64,000 nucleotides of DNA from Bemisia tabaci. Lineage: Eukaryota; Arthropoda; Insecta; Hemiptera; Aleyrodidae. Numbering within the stretch: the first letter of the stretch is position 1; every line of letters starts with the position of its first letter. The stretch lies in contig NC_092799.1 of the NCBI RefSeq assembly GCF_918797505.1, forward strand, positions 27,652,382-27,716,381, written 5' to 3'. The notes beneath the pieces were generated by a model, which saw only the letters and a list, made by a program, of their open reading frames with translations, had not been told where the DNA came from and did no database searches. Below, one piece after another: positions 56,900 through 64,000 of this stretch. Made by a program: the position numbers and the translations under genes.

Positions 56900-57440
56900 T
56901 GAGCTGAGTGGAGTTACATATAAACTAACAGCACATTTACAAAACTTGATTAGGAAAGAGAAGTAATGGGTGATAGTGGAATGAAAGTAAATAGATACTT
57001 TTGATTGAATTGCTGGGTGGCGTTTTCGACACTAAGAATTGAAATTTTATCACGAGATACGCATCTCTGCAATTGGTGTTTTAAACCTTTTGTCGGCGGA
57101 TTTTGATCATTTAAAAACTGAAAATAAGGGTTTCATGCTTACAATTATTTATTAGAACCTTTAGTTTGACCTCATACGGCCGGATCAAGCATTGTACGAT
57201 CGGAAACTGACATTAGATTACGAGATAGAAACGCATTTCTGCAATTAGCGTTTTGAAACTACTCTTGATCATCAGGTAATATCAAAAACGTATAACATTC
57301 AACCTTAAAGGTTATTTAGAGACTATAGTCGATCCAATATACTAAATGAAGCATAGTGATAAGAAGAAGAAAGTAATAAAGCCATGATAGTAGAAAACAA
57401 GAGAAAAATAAGTGGGGCCTCGAGGTCCGTAAGACAAAGA
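56900..57440. other. No gene recognised
   Basis: AT-rich sequence with two similar phrases (TTATCACGAGATACGCATCTCTGCAATTGGTGTTTTAAA-like at about 57046 and 57217), probably an old duplicated repeat. Confidence 0.35.
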
Positions 57441-57445
57441 AGATG

Positions 57446-57838
57446 TCAGTTGGTGGGTGCTCGACAAAGCATAGTCCTGGAGGCAATACTTGAAACAGGA
57501 AACGTCTTTTGAGCGGATTCTACATGAAGTGCGGAGCATGTCGGACTCATTTGTAAAGGGCCGTTTTTGTTCTCGACAAGTGTATTGTTCTTAGTAGATA
57601 CACCATTATTCTCGTCCGCGATTAAGCTGTTGCGAACTTCTTGTTTTTCAAAGAGAGCGTCATTCGTCACTTCGGCCGTCGAAAAACGATCATCTTTTCC
57701 CCCGATCAAGCCTGTGGAATGCAGTTCTACCTCTAGAGTTCCAGTATAATCTGCTTGGCGATCGAACGCTGAAGCGAAATTACGTGATCCGAAATCACCC
57801 GCAATAAGATAATTTATATTTTCGTCTTTGAATGCCAT
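57446..57838 (-). CDS. Unrecognised 130-aa ORF
   Basis: Minus-strand frame; the first in-frame ATG is at 57838, and the frame is open for 27 further codons upstream without one. Composition is acidic and N/S-rich (GLIGGKDDRFSTAEVTNDAL, ADENNGVSTKNNTLVENKNG) and protein-like, with no recognised domain, signal or membrane segment. It lies divergently opposite a plus-strand candidate beginning at about 57967. It may be an exon of a larger gene or a gene remnant. Confidence 0.35.
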   Translation of the reverse strand: MAFKDENINYLIAGDFGSRNFASAFDRQADYTGTLEVELHSTGLIGGKDDRFSTAEVTNDALFEKQEVRNSLIADENNGVSTKNNTLVENKNGPLQMSPTCSALHVESAQKTFPVSSIASRTMLCRAPTN

Positions 57839-57966
57839 TAACTGTCTGGGGTCATCTGATTTAAACCTTGCACCGGAAGCCGGTGAAGAAGTAAAACATC
57901 GTGCACACGTATTAACCAAAAGTATCGAAGATAAAATTTTACGCTCCGACTACTCTTTTTTCGTGA

Positions 57967-58417
57967 TGGAGAAACGAACAGTCCGGACACGAAGGAAATC
58001 GGTGGTTGATATGTTTCTACAGTCTTTTGAGATTTTGCGTTCCGCTGATGTAATTTTCATTTTCCTATGCGCGTGCACGGTTCTGATTTTTTTTTTTTTT
58101 TAGGTGCGAATGACGGGGGAACTCAAGAAGTGCGCCAAAGTACGCCAAGTCGGACTTTAAGGCACATCGTAATGATGCCAAAGAGCATCTTTACGATGAA
58201 GGGGATGCAAATGTTTGATTTTTCGCCGATTCCTGAGTCCCCTCGACGCCCCTCGGAACAGCGGCAAGTGTTTCCCGAGTCGACTAGAAGGAGGGTAGGT
58301 ATGCATGACGCCCATCCGTTTGGGAGATGTGAAAATTCCTCGCCGCGCCACCGGGATCAGGCCTGCACCAAATCCGTCATCCGAATTAAAAGTATTTTTC
58401 ATCGTAATTTTAAGTGA
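57967..58417 (+). CDS. Unrecognised plus-strand gene candidate, probably two exons
   Basis: An ATG at 57967 opens MEKRTVRTRRKSVVDMFLQS. About 115 bases later a strong acceptor occurs (a run of T then TAG at about 58088-58103), after which a second frame reads GANDGGTQEVRQSTPSRTLR and MQMFDFSPIPESPRRPSEQR. The donor cannot be fixed: GAT|GTAATTTT is the best site but gives the wrong phase for the more protein-like downstream frame. The basic N-terminus and S/P-rich second part suggest a disordered protein. No domain is recognised. Confidence 0.3.
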
Positions 58418-58427
58418 TCAAATACCT

Positions 58428-58877
58428 CTACTGATAAGTACTTATGACATAGAACATTAAAGCCAAAGCATCTGCCTCGTTGTCATCTTTGGGCGAAAGA
58501 CCTTTTTTCTTTACAGCTTCAATAACTTCAATCTTACTTGCGTTACCGTTGCCTGTTATAAATTTTTTTATAGTTTTCACAGGCACACCTTTATACGGTA
58601 CGCTATGTTCTTCACACCAACCGGTGAGAATAGAGGAAAAACCTCCGTAGCAATGCGCTGCATCAGTTCCTCGATGTCCTCTAACCTCTTCAAAATACAC
58701 TTCAGAAATTTCTTGCACAGAGCACTTATTGAGCCACTTACGGAACAAATGAAAACACATTCCGCCCCCACTAAAACGATTACCGTGAAAACTTTCACTT
58801 CCACTCTTCAGCGCTCCGTCCGGCGTTCGAATTGCCCAACCGGTTTGTTTACCCAGGTCGAGAGTTAGGATCGACAT
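58428..58877 (-). CDS. RuvC-like Holliday junction resolvase of bacterial/prophage type, 149 aa
   Basis: Intact single-exon minus-strand gene. The RNase H-fold nuclease signatures are all present: first-strand acidic residue in SILTLDLGKQTGWAI (D7), glutamates in VYFEEVRGHRG (E63/E64), and the C-terminal pair in DDNEADALAL (D132, D136). Other family blocks are GGGMCFHLFRKWL, DAAHCYGGF, VPYKGVPVKTIKKFITGNGN and KIEVIEAVKKKG. The length matches the short RuvC-like proteins of proteobacterial prophages, which cut branched DNA such as Holliday junctions. The ATG at 58877 was chosen over an in-frame GTG seven codons earlier. It has no intron, no obvious mitochondrial targeting sequence and no bacterial neighbours; the surrounding DNA is insect-like. 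Horizontal transfer from an endosymbiont or its phage is the simplest explanation (inference). Confidence 0.85.
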   Translation of the reverse strand: MSILTLDLGKQTGWAIRTPDGALKSGSESFHGNRFSGGGMCFHLFRKWLNKCSVQEISEVYFEEVRGHRGTDAAHCYGGFSSILTGWCEEHSVPYKGVPVKTIKKFITGNGNASKIEVIEAVKKKGLSPKDDNEADALALMFYVISTYQ

Positions 58878-58899
58878 TTTCGAAATTACAAATAGCACT

Positions 58900-59179
58900 A
58901 ATATTTATTGCGAGGGTATTATTTTTGTTTGAAATTCCTCTATTTAGAGAAAAAAAAACGCATTCACCAGGTCGTAGAGTGGGATAATGGTAGCGTAGTT
59001 ATGGGTATGTCCTTCGGTAGGATACTATCTTTACCATTAGATTCGAGGCCTCTCAAATTAGCATTTTTTCTGTCCACAGTCTTCACAATAAAATCAAAAG
59101 ACTTTTTATGATTCAACAAAAAGACATTTTTATTTCGGAAATAATCATGTACTTATTATCTCCTCAATATCTGAGGCTG
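58900..59179. other. No gene recognised
   Basis: AT-rich flank upstream of the RuvC-like gene. No TATA or initiator could be singled out. The 67-codon ORF at 58908-59111 has no domain. Confidence 0.35.
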
Positions 59180-59357
59180 TACTTATTTTTACCTAACATG
59201 GTTAAAATAAATTTGTATTTTTGTTTTGTTATGTAAAATTTAAATTTAAATGTATATAATATTAAGTTAGGTATCACTTAAAGTTATATTTAGCTTAAAA
59301 AGACAATATAATTTGTCTGTAAGCATTTTCTTTGTACTAAATTGGTTTATTGTATGA

Positions 59358-59389
<32 letters not shown>
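59180..59389 (+). mobile_element. 3' end of a retroposed sequence with a 29-base A tail
   Basis: A very AT-rich segment ends TTGTATGAATAAA followed by about 28 A. The pattern of a polyadenylation-type signal running into an A tract fits a LINE 3' end or retroposed transcript. Its 5' limit is not defined. It abuts, and probably disrupted, the minus-strand coding-like sequence that starts again at 59390. Confidence 0.5.
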
Positions 59390-59391
<2 letters not shown>

Positions 59392-59962
59392 GAACATTTG
59401 ATCGGGATCCGTGGTGACGGTCCAGTGGTCTCCAGTTAGTACGAATTTCTTTTCGATGATGAAACCGATGCCATTATTCAAGTCTTCTAGTGTTCCCGTT
59501 AGGAGTGCCACGATTACCAGTCATAGTAGCCTAAAAAACGTTTCAAAATAAACACTTTTTTGATTCATCATAATCGGTGTGAACAGGATTTTGGTGGGAT
59601 CCGAGCCGTCATCTTTACATGATCTTTTTGAATTTGAAATTTTGCAAAGTGTTCGATTCGGAAACCTCAAGATCCTTACAATAAAGGGTGCTAGCCTATG
59701 TAATCGCTTTAAACTTGGTGATTTTTGACAATTAGTCCGATTACTGTCAAAATCCCAGTCTGAGTATAATTGCGTTTGGCCCTCTGCGTAAGCGCCATGA
59801 ATAGCGGCACCTGGGCTATCGTTGACTTGTGTCTGATATTGCCGCTTAAAGGCATAATTAGGTGAAATTGGATCACGTATCCCTCTCATCCATTTAACTT
59901 TTGTAGCTGAGTTGTCAGATGTTTTTTCGAAAATGAATTGTGGTAATTGCTGTAATTAGTCA
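59390..59962 (-). pseudogene. Broken gene with an envelope/fusion-protein-like N-terminal segment
   Basis: On the minus strand an open frame runs from an acceptor-like site at about 59962 to a TGA at 59521-59523 (ORF 59521-59889 from its first ATG). The same frame continues past the TGA into a hydrophobic, signal-peptide-like stretch and a segment with GIGF and TGDHWTV motifs, before the homology is cut off at 59390 by the poly(A)-tailed retroposon. The motif pattern resembles the mature N-terminus of retroelement envelope or F-like proteins found in insect genomes; I base this on short motifs only. The part before the TGA is unrecognised. No complete gene remains. Confidence 0.35.
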
Positions 59963-60441
59963 TTGAGGGTTGGGAGAATCCGCGACTTTTGGAGAAAGTT
60001 CTCAGTATCGACATCCTGCTTCAATAAAAATAGGTGAAGTTTCTTGCTAAGAGTGGGCTTTTCTGTTCGTCAGCCTTACTCTTCCGTTGGTTGGACGTGC
60101 CAGTAAATTTTGATGAAGTTCCGCTATGGATTATTATTTGGGTATGGTTTCCCGATTTTTCGAATCTTTCTCCTCAGTTCCTCGATATACATGTAAATCT
60201 CTCTCATTTCTGTATTGAAATTTTTTGCTTAACTCGTTTGTTTTTAGATGAACCTTATCTTTGCCCCGGTTGGATGCTGTAGGTATATAACTCGCTCTAA
60301 TTTTTCTATTATTGGTAAGTTTTTCAAAAGATATACATAATGACAAAAAGAACTACTATTGAGTTTTGAAACTTTGTCTTTTCATAAAAATTGGACAATT
60401 CTCTAATTTTAATTTATATTCATGCGTTAAATGTTACGTAC

Positions 60442-61049
60442 CGTCTTCCGTGTGTATGTTCAAGAGCCACCGCGTCGAGCGGGGCCATGTGTCTTTTCCG
60501 TGAACCATCAGTAAGTCGTCTAAAACGCGACGTTTTATGAGGTAACTCGGGTAATCTCTTCCTTGCCCGCAGACGCATCGGCCATCTTCCGGCTTCGCAT
60601 ACGCGTACATTTGATCCTTTGCAAATGATTTTAAGTTTTCATCTAAATCTTCCCCAGGTTTTAGATGCGAGAAAATTATATTGTACATTTTTTTATCTAG
60701 GGATATTTTCGATTCAAATTGGTATCCATACCACTTGCACATATTTCTCTGTACTTCACGAGTTTTTAAGGTTTGAAATCTAACATAAAGGCAAAAATTA
60801 ATAAATTTTCTATATTTTCTGATCTCTTCTGCAGTAAATGGATAGAAGACAGATAAAATATCCCAGTTTAATTTGTTTTTAAATCTGCTAATGAAATTTT
60901 TAGGCAGCAATGAGTACTCGACATGGTACTCGTCAAGTTTCATAAAATCAAGTTTGTATTCTCTCTTAAATGCATAATGGAAGTTAACTCTATCTTCCCT
61001 TTGCAAATGCCTAGAGATCCCGTCGAAGAGGGGCTTATCCAAGTCATTC
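60442..61049 (-). CDS. Internal exon of an unrecognised gene (608 nt)
   Basis: The minus-strand frame is open from a good acceptor (TATGTTACAG|G at 61049) to a good donor (GACG|GTACGTAAC, GT at 60441-60440). The encoded ~202 residues are protein-like, K/Y/F-rich, with LPKNFISRFKNKLNWDILSV, a pattern reminiscent of 'FI..FKDK.DW..IS' repeats seen in some large-DNA-virus and amoebal proteins, and a CVCGQGRDYPSYLIKRRVLD segment near the end. That likeness is a weak observation. It starts in phase 2 (needs two bases from the previous exon), which both donors of the upstream candidate exon supply. The next exon downstream was not found. Confidence 0.5.
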
Positions 61050-61234
61050 CTGTAACATAGTGGAGAATGGGAGCACGGCTAGGATTATTATTATGTCAAT
61101 TGTTTTATTTTTAACCGACTTAATTTAGAAAATTGACATTTTTTATTTTCAGTATTCTGTAAAGCTTTCCTGTTGTTCCCATCTTGGTGTCGCTGTCCGA
61201 GTCTTCTGTCGATGATAAGTTTGCAATTTCTTAC

Positions 61235-61648
61235 TTATGTTTTTTAAATAGTCTTGTATGTGCAAATCTACTTCTTCTATCTGGCGTTTGCCTTAATTTA
61301 GAGGGAGTTTCAAAAATGAATTGGGTCCTTGGGCCTTTCTTTTTTAAAATTTACTCTCTAGGGACCGGATATTTGATTAATTTATCGAAACCGATTGGTA
61401 ATTTTTCTTTTGCCTCAGAAGATTGTCGCTTTATTTGTTGAGAATGTTTTATACTTCGCGTGACTCTTTTGGTGAGTTGTGGAGAAGGAGAGAGGGGAGC
61501 GCGGAAGTTCTGGTGAGGCGAGGGGGTGCGGCTACTCTCACTTCTCTCTGAACTGTCGTTGCTTGAAAATAATTCTTTATTGAGTGCAATGCTGTTTTCT
61601 AAAGATTTATATGAATCATCACTGGAGGGATTTTCGTACGCTAAGTAA
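61235..61648 (-). CDS. Upstream Ser/Pro/Lys-rich exon with two alternative donors
   Basis: This exon has no ATG. From a CAG acceptor at 61649-61651 the minus strand reads YLAYENPSSDDSYKSLENSI, SSERSESSRTPSPHQNFRAP and KEKLPIGFDKLIKYPVPRE. Donor 1 (AGAGA|GTAAATTT) ends the exon at 61355; reading on past a TAA gives another coding-like stretch (GPRTQFIFETPSKLRQTPDR) up to donor 2 (CATAA|GTAAGAAAT), ending at 61235. Both donors leave two bases, which match the phase of the 61049 acceptor. Use of donor 2 would include the in-frame TAA. A low-complexity, phosphorylatable region is likely. No known domain. Confidence 0.4.
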
Positions 61649-61689
61649 CTGTCTTCGAGAAATTAAGGGAATTCTAATAATTTTTTATT

Positions 61690-62110
61690 TTTTTTTTTTT
61701 GGTCACTTTAGTTTTCCTTTGTTTTTTTAACTAAAACAAGGTTTTTTTCCAAGTTTTTTCCCTTAACTAGAACTGGAATTTTCTGAATTTCTGGAAATCG
61801 TTAACTCAGAAAACTTAAAGTCTGACTTATGCATTCCCTTGGTAAAAATTGCCGATAAGAGCTGCGTTTCAAAGCTCTAAGAAATTGTATTGAAATTCGT
61901 GTGTTTTGGAAATCATTAAGTTTGATACGGAACCACCTGAATATTTACAAAGCACACGTTATATTTTCCTTTAATACATATTTTTTTCATCAATTAAAAC
62001 GAAAATAATCCATAGAGGATGTGCAAACATTTCAAAATCATGAGTTGAATAACGCTGACTCCGCCAGATTAAATATTAGAGCCTAGGACAAAGTGGAGCG
62101 GCGACGCACT
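61690..62110. other. No gene recognised
   Basis: AT-rich, with several T runs. This could hold an intron of the minus-strand gene candidate. Confidence 0.3.
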
Positions 62111-62186
62111 GGCGCCTACAAACCTAACAGGGATACTTCAAGTATTGCGCAACGCGTGAAACATCCTTGTTAGGTTTGTAGGCGCC
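62111..62186. repeat. Inverted repeat / MITE-like hairpin
   Basis: GGCGCCTACAAACCTAACAG (62111-62130) is matched by its reverse complement at 62166-62186 with a ~35-base loop. Weaker pairing continues outward into GC-rich flanks (GACGCACT against AACGCGCG), suggesting a small foldback element. Confidence 0.7.
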
Positions 62187-62433
62187 AACGCGCGTTTTGC
62201 GCTGGCTGCCCGCCTACCGCACCGCAACGTGCCACGGCGCTTGCATAATTAGATGCACTGAAAATTGTAATTTTAATTATTTCCTGATTGACCAAAAAAA
62301 ATGGAATGAAATGAGTGAATTAAACCATTTCTGGAAATTTGATAAGGAGAAAATGTGTAATTTAAACCAAGTTCAAAATTATGCTTAAATTTTACTATGC
62401 AATCCACATGAGTTACTGAATTAGAGCTTAAAT

Positions 62434-62916
62434 TTATTGGAGCAGTGACAAAAAATAAGTTTTGTTCTTGCCTACTTCTGTCGAATTTTTAGAAAATTCT
62501 GATTTTTCCGCCGAAAAATTGGTTTTCTGTGAAAAATTTTGAAATTGTCTATTTACACGTGAAGACTCAGTGAAATGTCTTCTTCCCGGAGAAACATTCG
62601 GTGAAGAGTTTTTCAGGGAAGAGTCTCTCTGATTTTTCCCGTCTCGGCGAAATGCTGGAATTTCTGCATTTCCTGGTCGGATTCGTGGCATTGTTTCCCG
62701 GAATGAGCACAAGCTTGAAGGAGGGTTATTATCCAAACTGTGGCTCTCACAAGGGACCGTTCTTATTATACCTGAGCTAAACTTTATAATATTCGCATAT
62801 GAATCACTCAGAGACATCAGGATGCGATTTTCTGGAAGGACTATAGTTACTTTATACTTGCCAATTAAATGCAGCTTGAAACCCCATAGAATTACAAAAG
62901 CGAATAAATTTTTCAA
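62434..62916 (-). other. Coding-like minus-strand frame, S/N/R-rich
   Basis: Frame open for 160 codons. The latter part (RIRPGNAEIPAFRRDGKNQR, SPNVSPGRRHFTESSRVNRQ) has a composition similar to the Ser/Pro-rich exon at 61.2-61.6 kb, so it may be another exon of the same candidate gene. No start or splice sites could be settled. A short opposing plus-strand frame (about 62936-63022, GPNKILIAGITQPIADAMKL, after a TTTTTTAG acceptor) looks equally protein-like; both cannot be exonic at the same bases unless they are separate genes. Confidence 0.3.
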
Positions 62917-62964
62917 TTGCTATTATTTTTTAGGCCCAAATAAAATTTTAATAGCAGGAATTAC

Positions 62965-63198
62965 TCAACCAATTGCAGATGCAATGAAATTAATTTCTAA
63001 GGAGATATTTGAGACGTTTTGAAGGATTGTATTCGAATGTTCAATGGCTGTTTTTTTTAAGTGCCTTTCACAAGGGTGGATGTACAAGTTTTCAAATATT
63101 ATTTTTTCAAATTTTTCAATTACAAGTGCATCTTCAAATACACTGAGGTGTCTTTGAACGTCTCGGATGTCTCTAGCTATTTGATATTTTCCTAAAAT
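62965..63198 (-). other. Coding-like minus-strand frame, charged
   Basis: Reads RILGKYQIARDIRDVQRHLS and VFEDALVIEKFEKIIFENLY, ending in ...INFIASAIG. Protein-like and probably helical. There is no ATG; it would need to be an exon. It might precede the 62434-62916 frame. Unrecognised. Confidence 0.3.
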
Positions 63199-63274
63199 TC
63201 GCTCCACATTTAATTGATAAATACAAGCATATGTTAATTAGGGGACTTAAGGTCTAAACGTTTGGAGTTTTTAA

Positions 63275-63395
63275 GATATGAACTTTACGAGTTCTTAATA
63301 TCAAAAATATGAACTTTAAGAGTTCTTGCAATTAAAAAATGTGAGCTTTAAGAGTTTTTGTAATTCTAAGAAATGAACTTTAAGAGTTCTTGAAC
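63275..63395. repeat. Four ~32-bp imperfect tandem units
   Basis: ATGAACTTTAAGAGTTCTTG and close variants begin at about 63277, 63309, 63340 and 63373. Each unit contains a near-palindrome (AACTTTAAGAGTT). Confidence 0.8.
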
Positions 63396-63399
63396 TTAT

Positions 63400-64000
63400 T
63401 TCAAAGATCGGGGGGACACTTGATTCTCTCTTTATCTGGACCTACAGAAAAAGAATACAAGAAAGAATCTCAATTAACGACTCACCTTTGAAATCCGCTA
63501 ACTACCATGGTACTTCAAATTGTTGCACGGGAAAAAATGCACGGACACACAGGGGATGAAACCGTGAAGATGTTGAAATCTGAGGTGAGATAACTCCGTT
63601 GAAAAAATCCCAAGTTCAAAACACACCGTTATTATTCTAAGTATCCCGAGTGAACCGAAATAATTCTAAGTTCCAGTACCGGCTTTCGTCTCCCTCTTCA
63701 ACCCCTCTCACCGCCGCATTCATTCCATTCTCGGAGCACGTAGAAGAGTCGTGTCGCCATCGAAAGAAGAGAAAGACTGAAACGTAATACACAGAAATCC
63801 CCTTCCCGAGTAAAGTTCAACTGTTTCGAGCGGTCATCTAGCCGCTTCCTGCTTTCCCGTCCCTAGATACCCCCACTAGGGTCTCAGCCACCCTTCCCAC
63901 CACGTACTTTCGGCTATCTCCGTTTTCTTTCGTATAGCTTTCCTCCCGCCAACCTCAAAGAAGGTTTGGGTCGCATTGTCGTTCGTCACTCACCACCCAC
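63400..64000. other. No gene recognised
   Basis: Right end of the window. The last 350 bases are richer in C and T (CTCCCTCTTCAACCCCTCTC, TTTCCTCCCGCCAACCTC), possibly a promoter-proximal region of a gene beyond the edge; nothing can be assigned. Confidence 0.3.

Noticed and set aside
58605..58868. 87-codon plus ORF and 75-codon minus ORF over the RuvC gene
   Set aside because: Alternate-frame shadows of the RuvC-like gene.
58428..58898. GTG start at 58898 for the RuvC-like gene
   Set aside because: The ATG at 58877 gives the canonical SILTLDLG start of this family; GTG starts are not expected in an insect nuclear gene.
61184..61441. 85-codon plus-strand ORF
   Set aside because: Opposite strand of the Ser/Pro-rich exon, whose splice phases match the next exon; the plus frame has no support.

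Overview
The window looks like nuclear DNA of an insect, probably a hemipteran. It is AT-rich, its genes are sparse and spliced with GTAAGT-type donors, and most of it is repeats and broken transposable elements (BEL/Pao, Jockey-like LINE, TTAA-flanked MITEs, long tandem arrays). The abundance of short TACCTAC/GTAGGTA strings and the LINE and BEL/Pao types would suit a whitefly-like genome, but that species guess is an inference. No bacterial operon layout is present, so the one bacterial-type gene (a RuvC-like resolvase near 58.4-58.9 kb) stands out.

Layout. 0-0.7 kb: decayed LINE reverse transcriptase (minus). 0.8-2.6 kb: an intact single-exon F-box protein gene (minus). 2.9-3.8 kb: a MITE with 25-bp terminal inverted repeats. 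6.9-12.2 kb: about 26 copies of a 200-bp satellite with multimer structure. 12.2-16.8 kb: a thrice-repeated ~116-bp element, a tRNA-like sequence, a 747-bp tandem duplication and a 350-bp tandem array that ends at a small intact ORF (16.8-17.4 kb, minus). 17.4-24.8 kb: almost no recognisable content. 24.8-25.5 kb: a TTAA-bounded inverted-repeat element. 26.2-29.2 kb: a three-exon MADF-BESS gene (minus) whose splice phases agree throughout. 30.8-31.4 kb: an ORF with an in-frame 82-codon duplication. 33.1-37.0 kb: the 3' part of a BEL/Pao retrotransposon (minus) with unusual zinc-knuckle ORFs downstream of integrase. 37.7-38.3 kb: three copies of a ~177-bp repeat. 40.6-42.3 kb: a poly(A)-tailed retroposon remnant next to a TTAA-flanked MITE containing about 72 ATT units.

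43-55.5 kb is a repeat-on-repeat region. A ~320-bp tandem array is split by a complete but dead BEL/Pao element (192-bp LTRs, PBS, PPT, 5-bp target duplication). Several copies of a larger duplicated module follow, together with a perfectly periodic 51-bp minisatellite (29 full units) that may derive from that module. 56.3-56.7 kb: LINE ORF1 remnant.

57.4-63.2 kb holds several unrecognised coding-like stretches, mostly on the minus strand: the RuvC-like gene, an envelope/fusion-protein-like fragment broken by a stop and a poly(A) tract, a 608-nt internal exon, and a Ser/Pro-rich upstream exon with two in-phase donors. The intact-looking genes (F-box, MADF-BESS, RuvC-like) share no evident pathway. 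The most interesting candidate is the prophage-type RuvC nuclease in an insect setting, which suggests horizontal transfer.
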